Assembly: GCA_024196135.1 (NCBI GenBank)
Contig: JAMQCK010000014.1
Coordinates: 62,001 to 126,000, forward strand
Length of the DNA stretch: 64,000 nucleotides
Origin: Pleurotus ostreatus/Saccharomyces cerevisiae fusant
Taxonomy: Eukaryota > Opisthokonta
Direction: 5' to 3'
Shown: one piece after another, positions 33,322 to 44,996 of the stretch
Numbering within the stretch: the stretch's first letter is position 1
Layout: every line of letters begins with the position of its first letter
Notes under the pieces: generated by a model
What the model was told of the DNA's origin: nothing
Databases searched by the model: none
Seen by the model: only the letters and a program-made list of their open reading frames with translations
Position numbers and translations under genes: made by a program

Positions 33322-35732
33322 CTGAATAGAATCCGGGTGGACGCGAATCCGATGCCAGTCAACTTTGCGCGATATGTATCTCGAGATCTATGGCCGCCTT
33401 AAATATCCAGAAAAATGTTTGTGTGAACCCGGTCATATGACAGAGGAACTGCATCCGCGATAGACGTCAAGGGCCGAATCGGACCTGACGGGAACTCCCC
33501 GGAAGAGGGCTTACACAAAACCTTTCTAAAGGGGAAGCAAAACGTGGTTCGGATTTGTCTGTCCATAAAGCCTAAAGCTTGCTTCCCGAATCTTTGCGTC
33601 ATTTTCCGCGGTGCAGCCACTTCAGAAAGAAATTGAAGGAAGATGCATTGAGATCCCCCCTACGCTAAATTATAGAAGAAACCTAGTCTGATAGTCAGGC
33701 CGTAAATTGACCCTCCGGGTTGATCCTCTCCCCGACTGTGCTTCGACGACGAGCGGGGAATTCGCCGTCAGTCATCGGGTGCATGGAGGACGTTTGACGA
33801 TGCGAGGATCGCGCGAGCCACGTTGGAGCGCGCAGGAAGCATCCGCGAACGGATGGCTCTGACGGCTTGGCGTCGAAGCGCCGCCTGCGGGTAGCCTCCG
33901 CACTCCATCCAGTCCCATGGTGAGAGGCATGTTCAGCAATTCGGAAAAGTCGCGGGGGCCGCGAGAGGGACCGGGATCGAGGCTCTGCAGTCCTCTGCGG
34001 ACGTGCGACGTTCGGCCTGCGTATAGCACAGGCGAAAGACCGTCGTAAGGGCCAACTGGGCGAAGGGCAGAAATTGCACAGGAAAGCGATGAAAGCGCCC
34101 GGTCGGTCGATACAGTGGCGGGCAAGCCGATAGCCGCGTCGGTTGTGCGGGGGAAGCTCATATCGAGCTCATGCTACGCCCATGAGTCATGTACGCACAA
34201 TCGTGGGTCATATGCCGTTCGGACATAGCCTAACACCTAAGAAAACGCAATCTACGCCATTCAACTTGCAGGGGTCGCCAGCGTATTCGTAGATGGGGGA
34301 GGCTTCGCGGGGTGCGTCGTACGATGTCTAGAGCCTGTTCTGCTGTTCTGGGGGATCGGATTTGCACATACCCTCAAGTAGGAATGAAGGATGCAGGTCA
34401 GGCGCCTGCGAAAACCAACGCGCGGAGGAGGACGAAGGTTTGGAGATTGAAGACGACGACGAGGACGAGTGTGACCGCGGAGTCGTCGCTCGTCAGCGTG
34501 GGGGTCAGCAACTGTCAGCTGCCCGTTTCGCAGGCGGTCGCGGACGTGACCCGTCGGCGTAGCCCGGCGGGGCGGGAAACTTGAAGATCGGGCGGATTTA
34601 TCATGCAGGGAACCCGCCAGAATACAATAGAGAAACACACACCTTCCCGGATGGGTACCCGATTTCTCGGGGGGCGGCTGAGTGCGCTCGCAGCGCTCAC
34701 TGTCAACCCACTGCCAAGCCGCCGATTACCAGAGGGCTTAGGGTTTGCGAACGATTGGTCATGGCTAGCCGATGTCGAGCTTGCCCCCCTGCGAGGGCGG
34801 CGCCCGACTAACCGGGAGTGCCCGACGTCGAACATCGCGAGCTATTTTGCATGTTCAATGCGCGGAGTTGGAGGCCTGGGCGAGTATCACGTACAACATT
34901 TGGCGGTGTAAGGAAGGTGGAAGAAGGGCAGAAATGGGGTGGCTCAACGTACCTGAGACGAGTCCATTCCCTAGTAGCGAGGCTGGTGGGTAGAATTGAA
35001 GCGATGCGATGGCTTGAGTCAGCAGTGTTAGTGGGATGCAGATCTGACAACAGACTCCGAGAGCGGACATCCACTCGCTGTCACCGTCAGACAAGTTGGC
35101 GAGCTGGAGATCGCGACGAGCGCGAGCACGTCTGAAAACCTGAGTCCAAACAACACTTCGGGGGGACGGAGCGCGCCGATTGTTTGCCGTGAAGGACAGA
35201 AATTGGAAATCTCGGTTCAACGTCACTACGTCACACAGACTTCGTCCGGAAATTACCTTTTCTGGAATTATCCGCATGCACTTTGCTTCCACTCGTCCTC
35301 GATGGATCCATCCGAAACCAGCCTGTGGCTCCTTCGGAGACTCACTGCAAGGATCCCCTGACTTTGCGGAATAGACAGAAGTGGTCATCGACCTCCAGGG
35401 AGGAGGAGGACGCTGCCAGGACGAGGAAAAGGATCGTCAAAATGGCTAAATTCGGGTCGAATCATCGAGAACGAGCTCTGGACCGGATGGTCCCGATGAG
35501 TGACGGAGAGTCGAAGGTTGTCGCATACCGGGATGGTCGGCGGCAACTTAGTCATTACGCAATGGTGTGTTACACAGACGATTGGGATATCAGCCGCACG
35601 CGCTCAATTTTATGCTTCTGGCGCCGAGTGAACCGCCCAGCATCTTATAAAGCAACGAGTTGTGGCTGCGACCTTTCTCCTGTCGTGTGTACGCCCCCGC
35701 TCGTCCCGCCTGATCCCCCTCTCCCCGCCGCC
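33322..35732. other. gene-poor 2.4 kb region
   Basis: The longest stretch in the window without a gene I can support. Frames such as minus 33772-34161 and minus 34261-34638 are Arg/Pro/Ser-rich without recognisable domains and look like GC-rich noise. I did not find terminal repeats, target-site duplications or transposase motifs. The last 150 bases are the YTP1-like promoter. A non-coding RNA or a fast-evolving gene cannot be excluded. Confidence 0.4.
35646..35652 (+). promoter_or_regulatory. TATA box of YTP1-like gene
   Basis: TATAAAG about 85 bp upstream of the ATG at 35733. Position and sequence fit a core promoter. Confidence 0.5.
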
Positions 35733-37852
35733 ATGCGTTTGACACGCCGTGCGCTTCTTGCCGCGCTCCCCCTCCTCATCGCGCCCTACGCCGCCGCGTA
35801 CGTGCTGGAGGCCGGTGCAGTCCCGCCAATCCAAGAAGCGTCCTTGGTGCCCCGGGACGGGCACGGGCATGGGCACGGACACCATGTACAACCAATGCTT
35901 GAGCTGAACGAGACCGATCTCCAGCTGGACCACGCCCCGATCCCGCCGTCGTACTATACCATAGACTTCGAGGACGAGGGATACGAGAGTCGCCACCCGG
36001 GACTTATGATGTCCCACATCCTATTCATGTCCTTGGCCTTCTTCGTCGCATACCCAATTGGTGCGTTGCTGAGTTGACCGCGTCTAGCCCGCTCTCTGAC
36101 CTGCGTCGAAGGGATCATCATGCGGTCGGTCGGACACGCCTGGCACGGCGTCGTCGTGCTCTCGTTCTATGGTCTCACCGCACTCGGTTGCGCGTCTAGC
36201 ATGTTGTACAGGAAGTTGACCCCGAATATGTGCGTCCGCCTATTGTTCTCAATCGGGAATGTCGATCACTGACGTCCTTGACAGGTACGAAGGTTTGTGA
36301 CGCCCCGCAGCACCATTTCCGATCAGCCATTCACACTTCTGTCCCCAACAGGATCCACCCACACCACACATGGCTATCTGGTCATATTACTGGCTATGTG
36401 CCTGTCCATCGTGGACATCACCAGCATCCTCCGTCGCATCGTCGCCTTCGTCCGAAGCGGCGACAAGTTCACGTTCAAGGGCTTCTGGTTCCAGACGATC
36501 CTCGGCCGCGACAACAGCACGCAGCTCGCGGGCCCAGAATACATTGGCCTCACCTCCGAGCCTGAGGAGTTCGATGCGACGAAGTTGCAGAACGACGATG
36601 AGCACGACGAATGGGTTAACCAGCCGCCGCGACTCGGCCATCGCTACTCGCACTCGCTTGCCTCTGAGCGCACCCTCGGCCGCTCTAACTCGGCAGACAC
36701 GGTCGATGAGGTGGCAGAGCCTGTCGTCGAGAAGAAGCCCCTCGCGAAGCGCATCGGCAATGGTGTCTTTGCCACGCTCGAGCGGCTCATGGTCTTCCTC
36801 GGCATGTACATGACCATCAGCGGCATCGTCATTTACACCGGTGGCTGCCGTCAGAACTATGTTAACGGCTGCTTGGCACATTTGATCAGTGAGTTTCCAT
36901 CTAACCCGATATAAGGCATCCATCTTACACTCTATCTCAGAGGGCGGCATCTTCTGGTGCTACGGCCTGGTCACGTTCGCGCGCTTTTTGGGCTCCTTCT
37001 CTGAGCTTGGCTGGGCGTGGAACCGTGCACCGATCGGCAAGAACGTCTCTGCCGAGTTCGTCGAGTCTCTGGTCATCTTCACCTACGGTATCACCAACAC
37101 CTGGATGGAGCGCTTCGGTGCGCACCCGGGCGACCCCTTCACGACCAAGCAAATCCAGCACATCGGCATTGCTGTGAGTAGTCTAAGAATTTTATGACGG
37201 TCATGAAGGCTAATATCGCCGCAGGTCATGTTCTGGTTCGCTGGCCTCGTCGGCATGGGTATCGAGTCGCGCCGCATCCGCCGCTGGCTCTCGTCCGCGA
37301 CCATCTCCTCTATCCAGTCCTCCAACATGCCCCAGGACAGCGTCGCCGAGCCGCCGAGCTACATCGCGAGCTTCAACCCCTTCCCCGCGCTCGTCATTGG
37401 CGTCACGGGCAGCGCGATGTCCGCGCACTTCCAGCCGTACGTTTTCCAGGTCGACATCCACGTTATGTGGGGCAACCTCCTGCTCGCGTGGTCGGTGCTG
37501 CGCTGCCTCACGTACTTCTTCCTCTGGGTGTCGCCGCCGCGGTCGATCCTGCCATCGCGCCCGCCGACGGAGGCGCTTGGTAGCTTCTTCCTCACATGCG
37601 GTGGCCTCATGTTTATGCTGTCGACGGAGGAGGTGACGATCGCCGCGATGCGCCGTGGAAGGGATGGTGCGTCTTCTTTTGTCCCTTCGAGTCAATCACC
37701 TTGCTGACAATACTTCAGACAAGATGATGTTCTTGAACGTCGCCGTCGCCTTCACCTGCATCGCGTTCTGCTGGACGATCTGCATGGTCGGATACAAGGG
37801 CTGGCTGCGGTCGCACACCCACAAGCCCGTCACCTTCGTCAGCTCCGCTTAG
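35733..37852 (+). CDS. YTP1-like multispanning membrane protein with His-rich N-terminus
   Basis: Integral membrane protein of the fungal Ytp1 family, of unknown biochemical role. A signal peptide opens the protein (MRLTRRALLAALPLLIAPYA). It is followed by a His/Gly repeat, DGHGHGHGHH, a likely metal-binding stretch on the non-cytosolic side (inferred). Next comes a helical region (HPGLMMSHILFMSLAFFVAY) and others around HGYLVILLAMCLSIVD. A long acidic cytosolic loop separates the halves. The C-terminal Ytp1 domain has IYTGGCRQNYVNGCLAHLIK, GGIFWCYGLVTFARFLG, TYGITNTWMERFG and STEEVTIAAMRRG, ending VTFVSSA. An in-frame open stretch runs upstream, but the signal peptide and TATA element set the start. 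Confidence 0.88.
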
Positions 37853-38386
37853 AGGCTTGGAAAATGTACCATATAAATTATCTATCCATTCACCATCGCA
37901 TCCACTTGCTTAGTCTTGCAAGCCATTTTTTGTTTTGCCATCGCCACTTATAGTTGTCCCTTAATGTTCGCTTTCTGTCATCCCATCAACGCATTGTATT
38001 TTACTGCATCCCTCTCTGTCTTCGTCTGGTTATTTGCGTTGAGCCCCTTTGGTCTATCTACTGGCTGCCTGTACTGCCTGTAGTTGTCCTCGGTTACCCT
38101 CAATTTACGACAGCCTGTCCACTACGACTTCTATGACCCTTTGCAATGTATTCCCCCTCTTCAAAAGCAGACGGTAAGCCGATGTGCTGTAGTTCCTACT
38201 AAGTAGGAACATAGTAAAAACCCTGCACGAAAGCTGAAAATGCGTGCCAGAGATCTGGCTTTGGCCCGCAGGTTGACTGTAACAAAATACCGCAGGTTGA
38301 TCTTCCTCGCATCTGAGTCTTAGGACGGCGAACTTTATGCGTGAAATAATGATCTTGCTGGATACGTATACATTGAATATCTCTAC
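37853..38386. other. convergent intergenic region
   Basis: About 530 bases between the convergent YTP1-like gene and PRE3. AT-richer than average, as expected for facing 3' UTRs. No gene seen. Confidence 0.55.
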
Positions 38387-39396
38387 CTACGCCTCAACCA
38401 CCATCGGAGCCACATCTGGCGGGATGACCTTGTTCGAGGGCGCATCCGCGCCCAGCACCTCCTTGCCCTCCCAGAATCGCGGCAGCTCGTTGCCCGGAAC
38501 GAACAGACGCTCGACGCCGCCCTCGGTGATCACGCACATGCGGATGACACCGCCAGACGAGCCGTCGCGGGACATGGCGAGGGCGAGGGCTGTAATGAGT
38601 GTTAGACAATTGAAGGAGTTAGGAAAAGGCCAGAGGAGCGACGCACTGTTCTTGACGAAGTTCACGGTCTCGTCGCGGCCCCAGCCTTCCTGATATGTCG
38701 CGTCGCAGTAACCGTAGACGTATGTCGAGCCAGAGCCTGAATGATGAAATGATCAGTACAAGGACGAAGGTGGGTATAGATGCCTGTACGAACCTCCAAT
38801 GGCCCATGGTTGACGGAACATGCCACCTCCGAGAGGGATGTTATAAACGCTGGGGCCAATCTCCTTGTCCCAGCCTGCGACAATGATGCCAGCAGAAAGC
38901 GCGTCCTTGTTCTCGTAGCATAATTTCTGGAAGATGGACGCGGCGATGTGGACGGATGGGCGCTCGCCAGCTTGTTGCCTTCATTGTCTATTTAGCATAC
39001 AAGCGGACGATGAGGCAGTGGGTTGGGATACTCACGCATGCATCTGGAGTTGGTAGTGGACAATATCTGCCACGGCCTGGGTGTCCGCCGCGGACCCAGA
39101 TCGACAGCAGTAGATGCGGTCGTGAATGTGCGTCAACTTGTCAGTCACCCTGTTTGCCTGACCCATCGCGTCAATTTGCCGCATATATCAGCCTAGCAAG
39201 CCACTCACGATGTAGCTCCCCGTCGTCGTGCGACTGTCCGCGCCAATCACGACGCCATCCTTGAACTGCACGGCCATGATCGAGGTCTGCGCGTCTGCTC
39301 AGCACTAAGTCCTCTTCGCGCACCATCCTCACTCACCCCAAGGTTGACCTCCCCCTTCTTCAAGTGCTGAATATCGACATGGCTGATGTGGTCCAT
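38387..39396 (-). CDS. PRE3: 20S proteasome subunit beta1 (caspase-like)
   Basis: Catalytic beta1 subunit of the 20S core, cleaving after acidic residues. The propeptide [20 protein letters not shown] precedes the processing point. The mature chain starts at Thr1 as [20 protein letters not shown]. Next are [56 protein letters not shown] and [20 protein letters not shown]. Catalytic Thr1, Asp17 and Lys33 (in VTDKL) are all present. An intron splits the gene just before the ACC codon for Thr1. The C-terminus ends PMVVEA. It is head-to-head with RPN12, sharing 156 bp. Confidence 0.96.
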
Positions 39397-39552
39397 CGTT
39401 GCAGTGTGTAATGGAGCGAGCGGGGGAAGGAGGCAAGGAGCGGATGTCCGGATTGGGATGACGCGTCTCGGTACACGCGTCCCCCATCAACGCGCGTCAA
39501 CTGCCCTTGTTCTCCGCCACGAACCCCCACTCCATCCGCGCCGGTACTCATT
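39397..39552. promoter_or_regulatory. bidirectional promoter PRE3/RPN12 with two ACGCGT motifs
   Basis: 156 bp between the two start codons. It holds two palindromic ACGCGTC elements (39461-39467 and 39475-39481). The same element, also twice, is in the PRE10/nucleoporin promoter. The ascomycete proteasome element GGTGGCAAA was not seen. A regulatory role is inferred from the shared motif. Confidence 0.6.
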
Positions 39553-40560
39553 ATGGCGAACCTGAAGAACCTGTACCAGGACCTGCTGCGCTCGTTTACG
39601 GCGCCGAATCCGGACCTGAAGAAATGCGGCACGCTGTTGACGCAGTTGAAGCTCGGGCTGATTGAGAATGGGCTCCTGCTACCATCGGGTGACCGCAACT
39701 TGGAGGACTTGGCTGTGGCGCGTGCGTAGCTCTGCGAAGGGTACTGAGTGTATGGGCTGAGGCTTTGCTAGGCGACATCCTCGAAATTGGCGCGTTCTGG
39801 AGTATCCGAACGAAGGACGTACCCTCCTTCGATCGCTACTTCTCGCAACTGCAGACCTTCTATACCGACTTTGGGTGCGTACCCCATCTCACACACACCC
39901 TCTCATCTCATCTGACTTGCCACACATTTACCTAGCTCCGTCCTCCCCCCCTCCAAGCGCGAATACCCCATCCGCGGCCTCAACCTCATCCGCCTCCTCA
40001 CCCAGAATCGCATAGCGGACTTCCACGCCACGCTCGAGAGCCTGCCATTGCGCACAGATGCCATCCCAGATAACCCATACATCGCGCACCCCGTGAACCT
40101 CGAGCGATGGTTGATGGAGGGCAGCTATAGCAAGGTCTGGAACGCGCGCGCGGAGGCGCCGGCGGAGGAGTACAAGTTCTTCGTCGATAGTCTTATGGGG
40201 ACGATACGGTGGGTTTGGACGCGTCGTGGAGCGTAGTAGCGGTGCTGATGTGTCAATAGGAACGAGATCGCGAGCTGTGAAGAGGCAGCGTACGACAGCC
40301 TGCCGATGAAGGACGCTGCCACATTGTTGTTCTTCAAGTCGCAGTCAGAACTTATGAACTTCGCGACTTCGGTATGTTTACTTCCGCTAGCCAGTATCAA
40401 GATCTCTTGCTGATACACACTTCAGCGAGGGTGGTCAGTGGACCTCAATTCCAGCACCATCCACTTCCAGAAGAAGGGCGAGGAGAAGATCGAGATCCCC
40501 AAGGAGAAGCTCATCCACGCCGATCTCATGTACGCGAGAGAGCTAGAGCAAATCGTGTAA
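39553..40560 (+). CDS. RPN12: 26S proteasome regulatory subunit RPN12
   Basis: Lid subunit of the 19S regulatory particle (PSMD8 in animals), the last to join the lid. It starts [15 protein letters not shown]. The helical repeat part has [35 protein letters not shown] and [16 protein letters not shown], with intervening introns. The PCI/CSN8-type region contains [40 protein letters not shown] and [17 protein letters not shown]. It ends [20 protein letters not shown], a highly conserved tail. It lies between two other proteasome genes and runs convergently to PRE10 with 171 bp between the stops. Confidence 0.95.
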
Positions 40561-40731
40561 ATTATCCGTCTCGTCCAAACGTCATTCTGCATGGGTTCCC
40601 AGTCTGCCAGCGCCTGAGTTATCTGAAGTCCCGAGTACTCCAGTGCCAGAGTTATCCAGCCTTCCGAGTTTTCCAGTGTCCAAATCGAATCAAAGAGCAA
40701 TGCAGTGTTACAGGTATTATGAATACAACGG

Positions 40732-41766
40732 CTACTCGAAGTCGTCCTCCAGCGCCGCCTTTGCCTTCCTCTCCGCCTCGTCGTGCAAGTCTTTGGGTAC
40801 GGGGAGGTGCAAGCCCTTCGTCTCCTCCGTGATCCAGGTCATCTCGAGCTCGAAGTCCTTCTCCTTCGCGTCCTCGTGGCAAAGGTAGATGCTAACATCC
40901 ATTAGCGACATTGCAGTAGGTGAAAAGATGCGACAAACATTCGTGCAGCATCCGTCACGGCTTCCCGTGCGGTCAACTCTTGCAACTTGAGCTTTTCGAG
41001 CTCAGTCTTCGCGAGTTGCCGGCCCTTGCCAACGGCGGCGCCGTGGTAGCCCTATATCGAGTGAGAAAGGAGGCAAGGGGACACAAAACATGCAACGCAC
41101 GTAAAAGACACCACTGGGCTCAACGACAAATAGTTGAGGGCCGTCCTTGTCGATGGCACCGAGGATGGAGCTGATACCGAAGGGACGAACGGAGGAGTAG
41201 AGGGTGTATGCTTGCACATACAAGGACAAGCGCTCGACAAGGTGCTATACGATGTTCAGAAGTGAATGTAGGGAAGTAGGGTGAGGGTCGCACCTTCATC
41301 GTAACGGGTCCTTTATAGAGATCGCGGTAGCTTGCTGTCTCATCACGAGCACGGTTCGCGAGATGTCTGCCATCGGCGAGAAGTCCTGCCGTGGCCTGCA
41401 TTGCGTTGAGCTCAGGGTCATGGTGGGGGGACGGGACATACAAGTCCGACGTGCCGATCTATTGTCTGGATCCGGCGGTTTGCACCAGGGACGAGGAGTT
41501 TGGAGTGGACGAGCTTCTCGACGGCGAGAACAATGCCATCCTTGCACTTGATTCCAATCGCGGTGCTGGGGCGAGTGTAAGAGAGGGTTCAAGAGGGGAA
41601 TGGGTGACGCACCCCGAGTTCTCCACGGCCTTGTTAGCATACTCGACCTATAGATCGCGTGTTAGACGAGGTGCTGTGTGCATTGCGAACCACGCACCTG
41701 GAATATGCGGCCATCAGGGGAGTAGGTGCTCGCGGAGAGATCGTAGCCCGTGCCGATGGAGGTCAT
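40732..41766 (-). CDS. PRE10: 20S proteasome subunit alpha7
   Basis: Non-catalytic alpha7 subunit (PSMA3 type) of the 20S outer ring. It starts [20 protein letters not shown], the alpha-subunit gating signature, with [14 protein letters not shown] spliced across an intron. Next come [59 protein letters not shown] and [20 protein letters not shown]. Then [20 protein letters not shown] and an acidic tail, ALEDDFE-stop. The order and sequence match fungal Pre10. Six or so introns. It is head-to-head with the nucleoporin gene across 123 bp. Confidence 0.95.
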
Positions 41767-41889
41767 GGTGGATGGTGAGGGCGGGGAGGAGAACGTGCGA
41801 GCGCCAGGACGCGCGGCTCGACGCGTCAGAGCCACAACAGGCACAAACAAACGCGTCTCTTCTCGGTTGCTTTTGTTCTCCCGCGCGCC
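41767..41889. promoter_or_regulatory. bidirectional promoter PRE10/nucleoporin with two ACGCGT motifs
   Basis: 123 bp between starts. ACGCGTC occurs at 41821-41827 and ACGCGTCTC at 41851-41859. The latter, followed within a few bases by TCGG, matches 39461-39469 in the PRE3/RPN12 promoter. Function is inferred. Confidence 0.6.
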
Positions 41890-44863
41890 ATGGACGACGA
41901 GCAGGACTGGAACGACGTGCTGCGCGACCACCCGATCTTTGGGCTGCCGAAGGGCATCAATGGACCTGGGGGGAACCCCGAGACGAGCTTGCAGCTCTCG
42001 ACGAACACGCTGCAGCAGTTCAAGAATGTCGACTCAAGGGATGATAGTGCGGTCCCCAGTGGACGACGGCAGACTATGGTTCTAAAGGGTGCAGACTTGA
42101 TTGTCGCTGCGGGACAGGAGATACGTATGACGACGCTGGGAGAGACGCATCTGAACCAGAGTGAGGGAAAGAAGGTCTTCAAGGTGCGTGCCCAAGGCGT
42201 AGACTATTGAATACCTCTAACAAGGCTTCAACAGACCCTTCACTGCCCAAACGTGCAGTTCAATATCCACCAAATAGCGCTAAACCCTAGCGGGAAGCTA
42301 CTTGCCGTAGCTGGCGCGTTCCAAGTCGCTGTCATTGTACTCCCCCGACCTGGATTCATGCGGCTGGTACCGAATACCATTGACTGCAAGTGCGTCTACG
42401 CTGTATCCCACCAACCCAAGATGCTCATGAGAATGCAGGTCCGTGCAAGTCGGCCAGTACTACCACGGCTCAAAGTCCGCGGCGCCTATAGCCAAGGTGG
42501 ATTGGCATCCTTGGGGAGAAGCAGGTTCAACCCTCATGGTCATGACGGTCGACGGGAAGATGAGGTGTGCTGAATAATACACTCCCCTGGTGGTACTGAC
42601 CTCTGCGTCAGGGAGTACGATGTATCCGTCGATCCAGAAGAGCCCCTGCAAGTCCTAACGTTCGTCCCGGAGAAGAAAAGACGCATGTCCTACCTGGCTG
42701 AGGACCCGGCTGAACGCGAAGTCGCGTCCTTCACAATCGGCAAAGGGAATGCTGATTGGGGTCCTCTCACCATCTATGCCCTCATGAAGTCCGGAGACGT
42801 CTACGCGATTTGCCCGTATATGCCACAAAACGCGTGCGTCGAATTCCACAACTCCGTATACTCCCTGATGCTGACCTTTGCATAGTTCAATACCGTCTTC
42901 TTATGTTCACTCTTTGGAATGCTTCATCTCGGCCAAGCAAGAGTTTCTCTCGCAAGGTACATCGGAGGCGACGCAGAAAATGACGACCCTATACGACTAC
43001 CAACGTAAATACGTCAGCTCCCTCGTCAAGCAGCTACCTCCTGGCACCGCATTCCCCTCCGTCTCTCGTCGCGTACCTATACACCCACCGACGACATTGA
43101 AGTCAAAACCGAAGCGACAAGGACCTTTCTTGTTACAGCCTTCGCCACGGAATCTTGACGGGTCTGATGGGGGCGACGCGACGGATATCATATACCTGGC
43201 TTTTGGCGGCGACTTTCTTGCGGACGACGATGACGACAATGGCAGCGCGACCGAGCGGCTGGGTGCCATTCTCGTTGCTTACCAGGATGGTCGAATCGAC
43301 ACCTGCCTGGACGTCGAGAAGGTGGAGGCAAGATGGGAGACGAAGCCGGTATGTACATTGACACCCAACGCAACTCACACCCTAACGATGAACGATGCAG
43401 AACTCGGAAGAGTATCCCATGCTCGCCGTATACGAGACTATCGACCTCGACTTTGTTGGCGCACTGAACAGCTTAGCTGGCAATACTTTGGATCTGCTTC
43501 AAGGCAACTTCCCCGTCTTCATGGCTGATCCCATCCATGAAGCTACGGTCTACGTATACCACGCCTTTGGCGCACATCGCATAGACCTCGCACCACTATT
43601 CGGCGCGCTGGCGGCTGCTTTACGAGCTGACGACGAGGGCGACGCGCAGCTGTCATCTGCTGTTCGCCGATCGTCGGGTGCCGATGTGCAGCCGCTACTG
43701 ACTACCTTCTCTGTCGAGCGAAAGTGAGAGATTCCTGTGGCGCCGTTTCGCAATGGCTAACATCTGGTGTAGATGCTCAAATCCGGTCATAGGCGTCGCC
43801 ATACCTAACGACATCTATCTTACTTACAGCATCTTCATCCTAACCTCCGCCATGCGCATTACGACCTTCAGACTGGGGATATCAACTCCCAGCCCCCAGC
43901 CCACGCCTCGCGCAACACCAGCAGCCCTCCCCCCGCCTGAAACCCCTTCAACATCCTCAGCACTACAAGTGCAACCCCCCGATCCCTGGCTCCAACCACC
44001 AAGCGAGAACCCACCCTACGTCTCGCTCCTGGAAGCCAGCCCCTACCACCCACCCCCCATCCTCCGCTCCTCCGGCCTCCCCTCCCAGCCTCGCTTGTCC
44101 CTCCCCGAAGGCGCCGACAAGCAGAAGGACTTCCTCCTCACCCCCGACACCCTCCGCTACCTCGCCTCCAAGGCCTCCGCCATCTCCGGCCAGATCCGCG
44201 ACGCAACGCTCGCGTACAAGGCCGCGCTCGCGCGCACGCTGCTGCAGAAACAGGAGTTCGCGCGGCAGTGTGCCAAAGCGCGCGAGATGCAGCAACTGGT
44301 GGCGCGGATGCAGGGTGGGGAGAGGGAGGCGCGGTGGGCGAGGGCGCGGGAGGAGCAGAAGGCGTTGTTGAGGCGGATGGATCGGGTGCTGGGGGCGCTG
44401 GTGAGGAAGGCGAGTCCGGAGCTGAGCGAGCATGAGACGAGGTGGTTTGAGGAGCTGAAGCGGATGAGGGATGAAATTGCGGGGGTGGGGAAGTATGAGG
44501 AGGGGTCGTTGGCGGTGAGGGCGAAGACGGTGAGTGGGGTGGGAGTGTTTAGTGAGCGTTGTGCTGATGAAGTTGTAGCTCGAGTCCGAGTACGCGCGTT
44601 TGATGCCTAGCTTTAAGGCATTAGCGGAGCAGGAGAGGAAGCGACGTCAGATAGCATCTGAGAGCTCGCAGACCCTGGGACAGGCCCAGGCATTCGCGTT
44701 GGGCGAGCGCAATCAGGTCGAGTAAGTGGCGCCATCCTCCCCTGTGAGCCCCTGCTCAACCAACGTTCGCAGGCGCACGCGCATCAACAAGCTGGTCAAA
44801 GATGTGACGCGCTTGGCTTCTCAGCTGGATCTCAACGTCGGCAAGCCGCCCTCGATATCGTAG
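41890..44863 (+). CDS. nucleoporin Nup82/Nup88 family
   Basis: Cytoplasmic-face nuclear pore component. The protein starts [20 protein letters not shown]. An N-terminal beta-propeller includes [58 protein letters not shown] and [21 protein letters not shown] Pro-rich linker (about 43890-44090) leads to a C-terminal coiled coil from [19 protein letters not shown] through [13 protein letters not shown] to [20 protein letters not shown]. The protein ends PPSIS. Nup82/Nup88 proteins have exactly this propeller plus coiled-coil build and bind Nup159/Nup214-type partners. Exon edges in the middle are approximate. Confidence 0.88.
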
Positions 44864-44996
44864 TTCCCCCGCCCATCCACCATTTCTATCTTTTCATGTG
44901 AAGTCTCTCGCGTTACCGCACTGTTTGCGGCTCACCGAAGGAGTTCTAGGTTGTATTATTACACATTCTACTTGCAACTGCCTCCATGCATCCACG

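Noticed and set aside
33772..34161. Possible 129-codon minus-strand gene
   Set aside because: Arg/Pro/Ser-rich, no domain, no splice or promoter support; treated as noise in the gene-poor region.
36387..36950. Minus-strand frame of 187 codons
   Set aside because: Antisense to the YTP1-like gene, with no recognisable domain.
39397..39552. Ascomycete-type PACE element in the proteasome promoter
   Set aside because: GGTGGCAAA is not present on either strand; only the ACGCGT elements recur.
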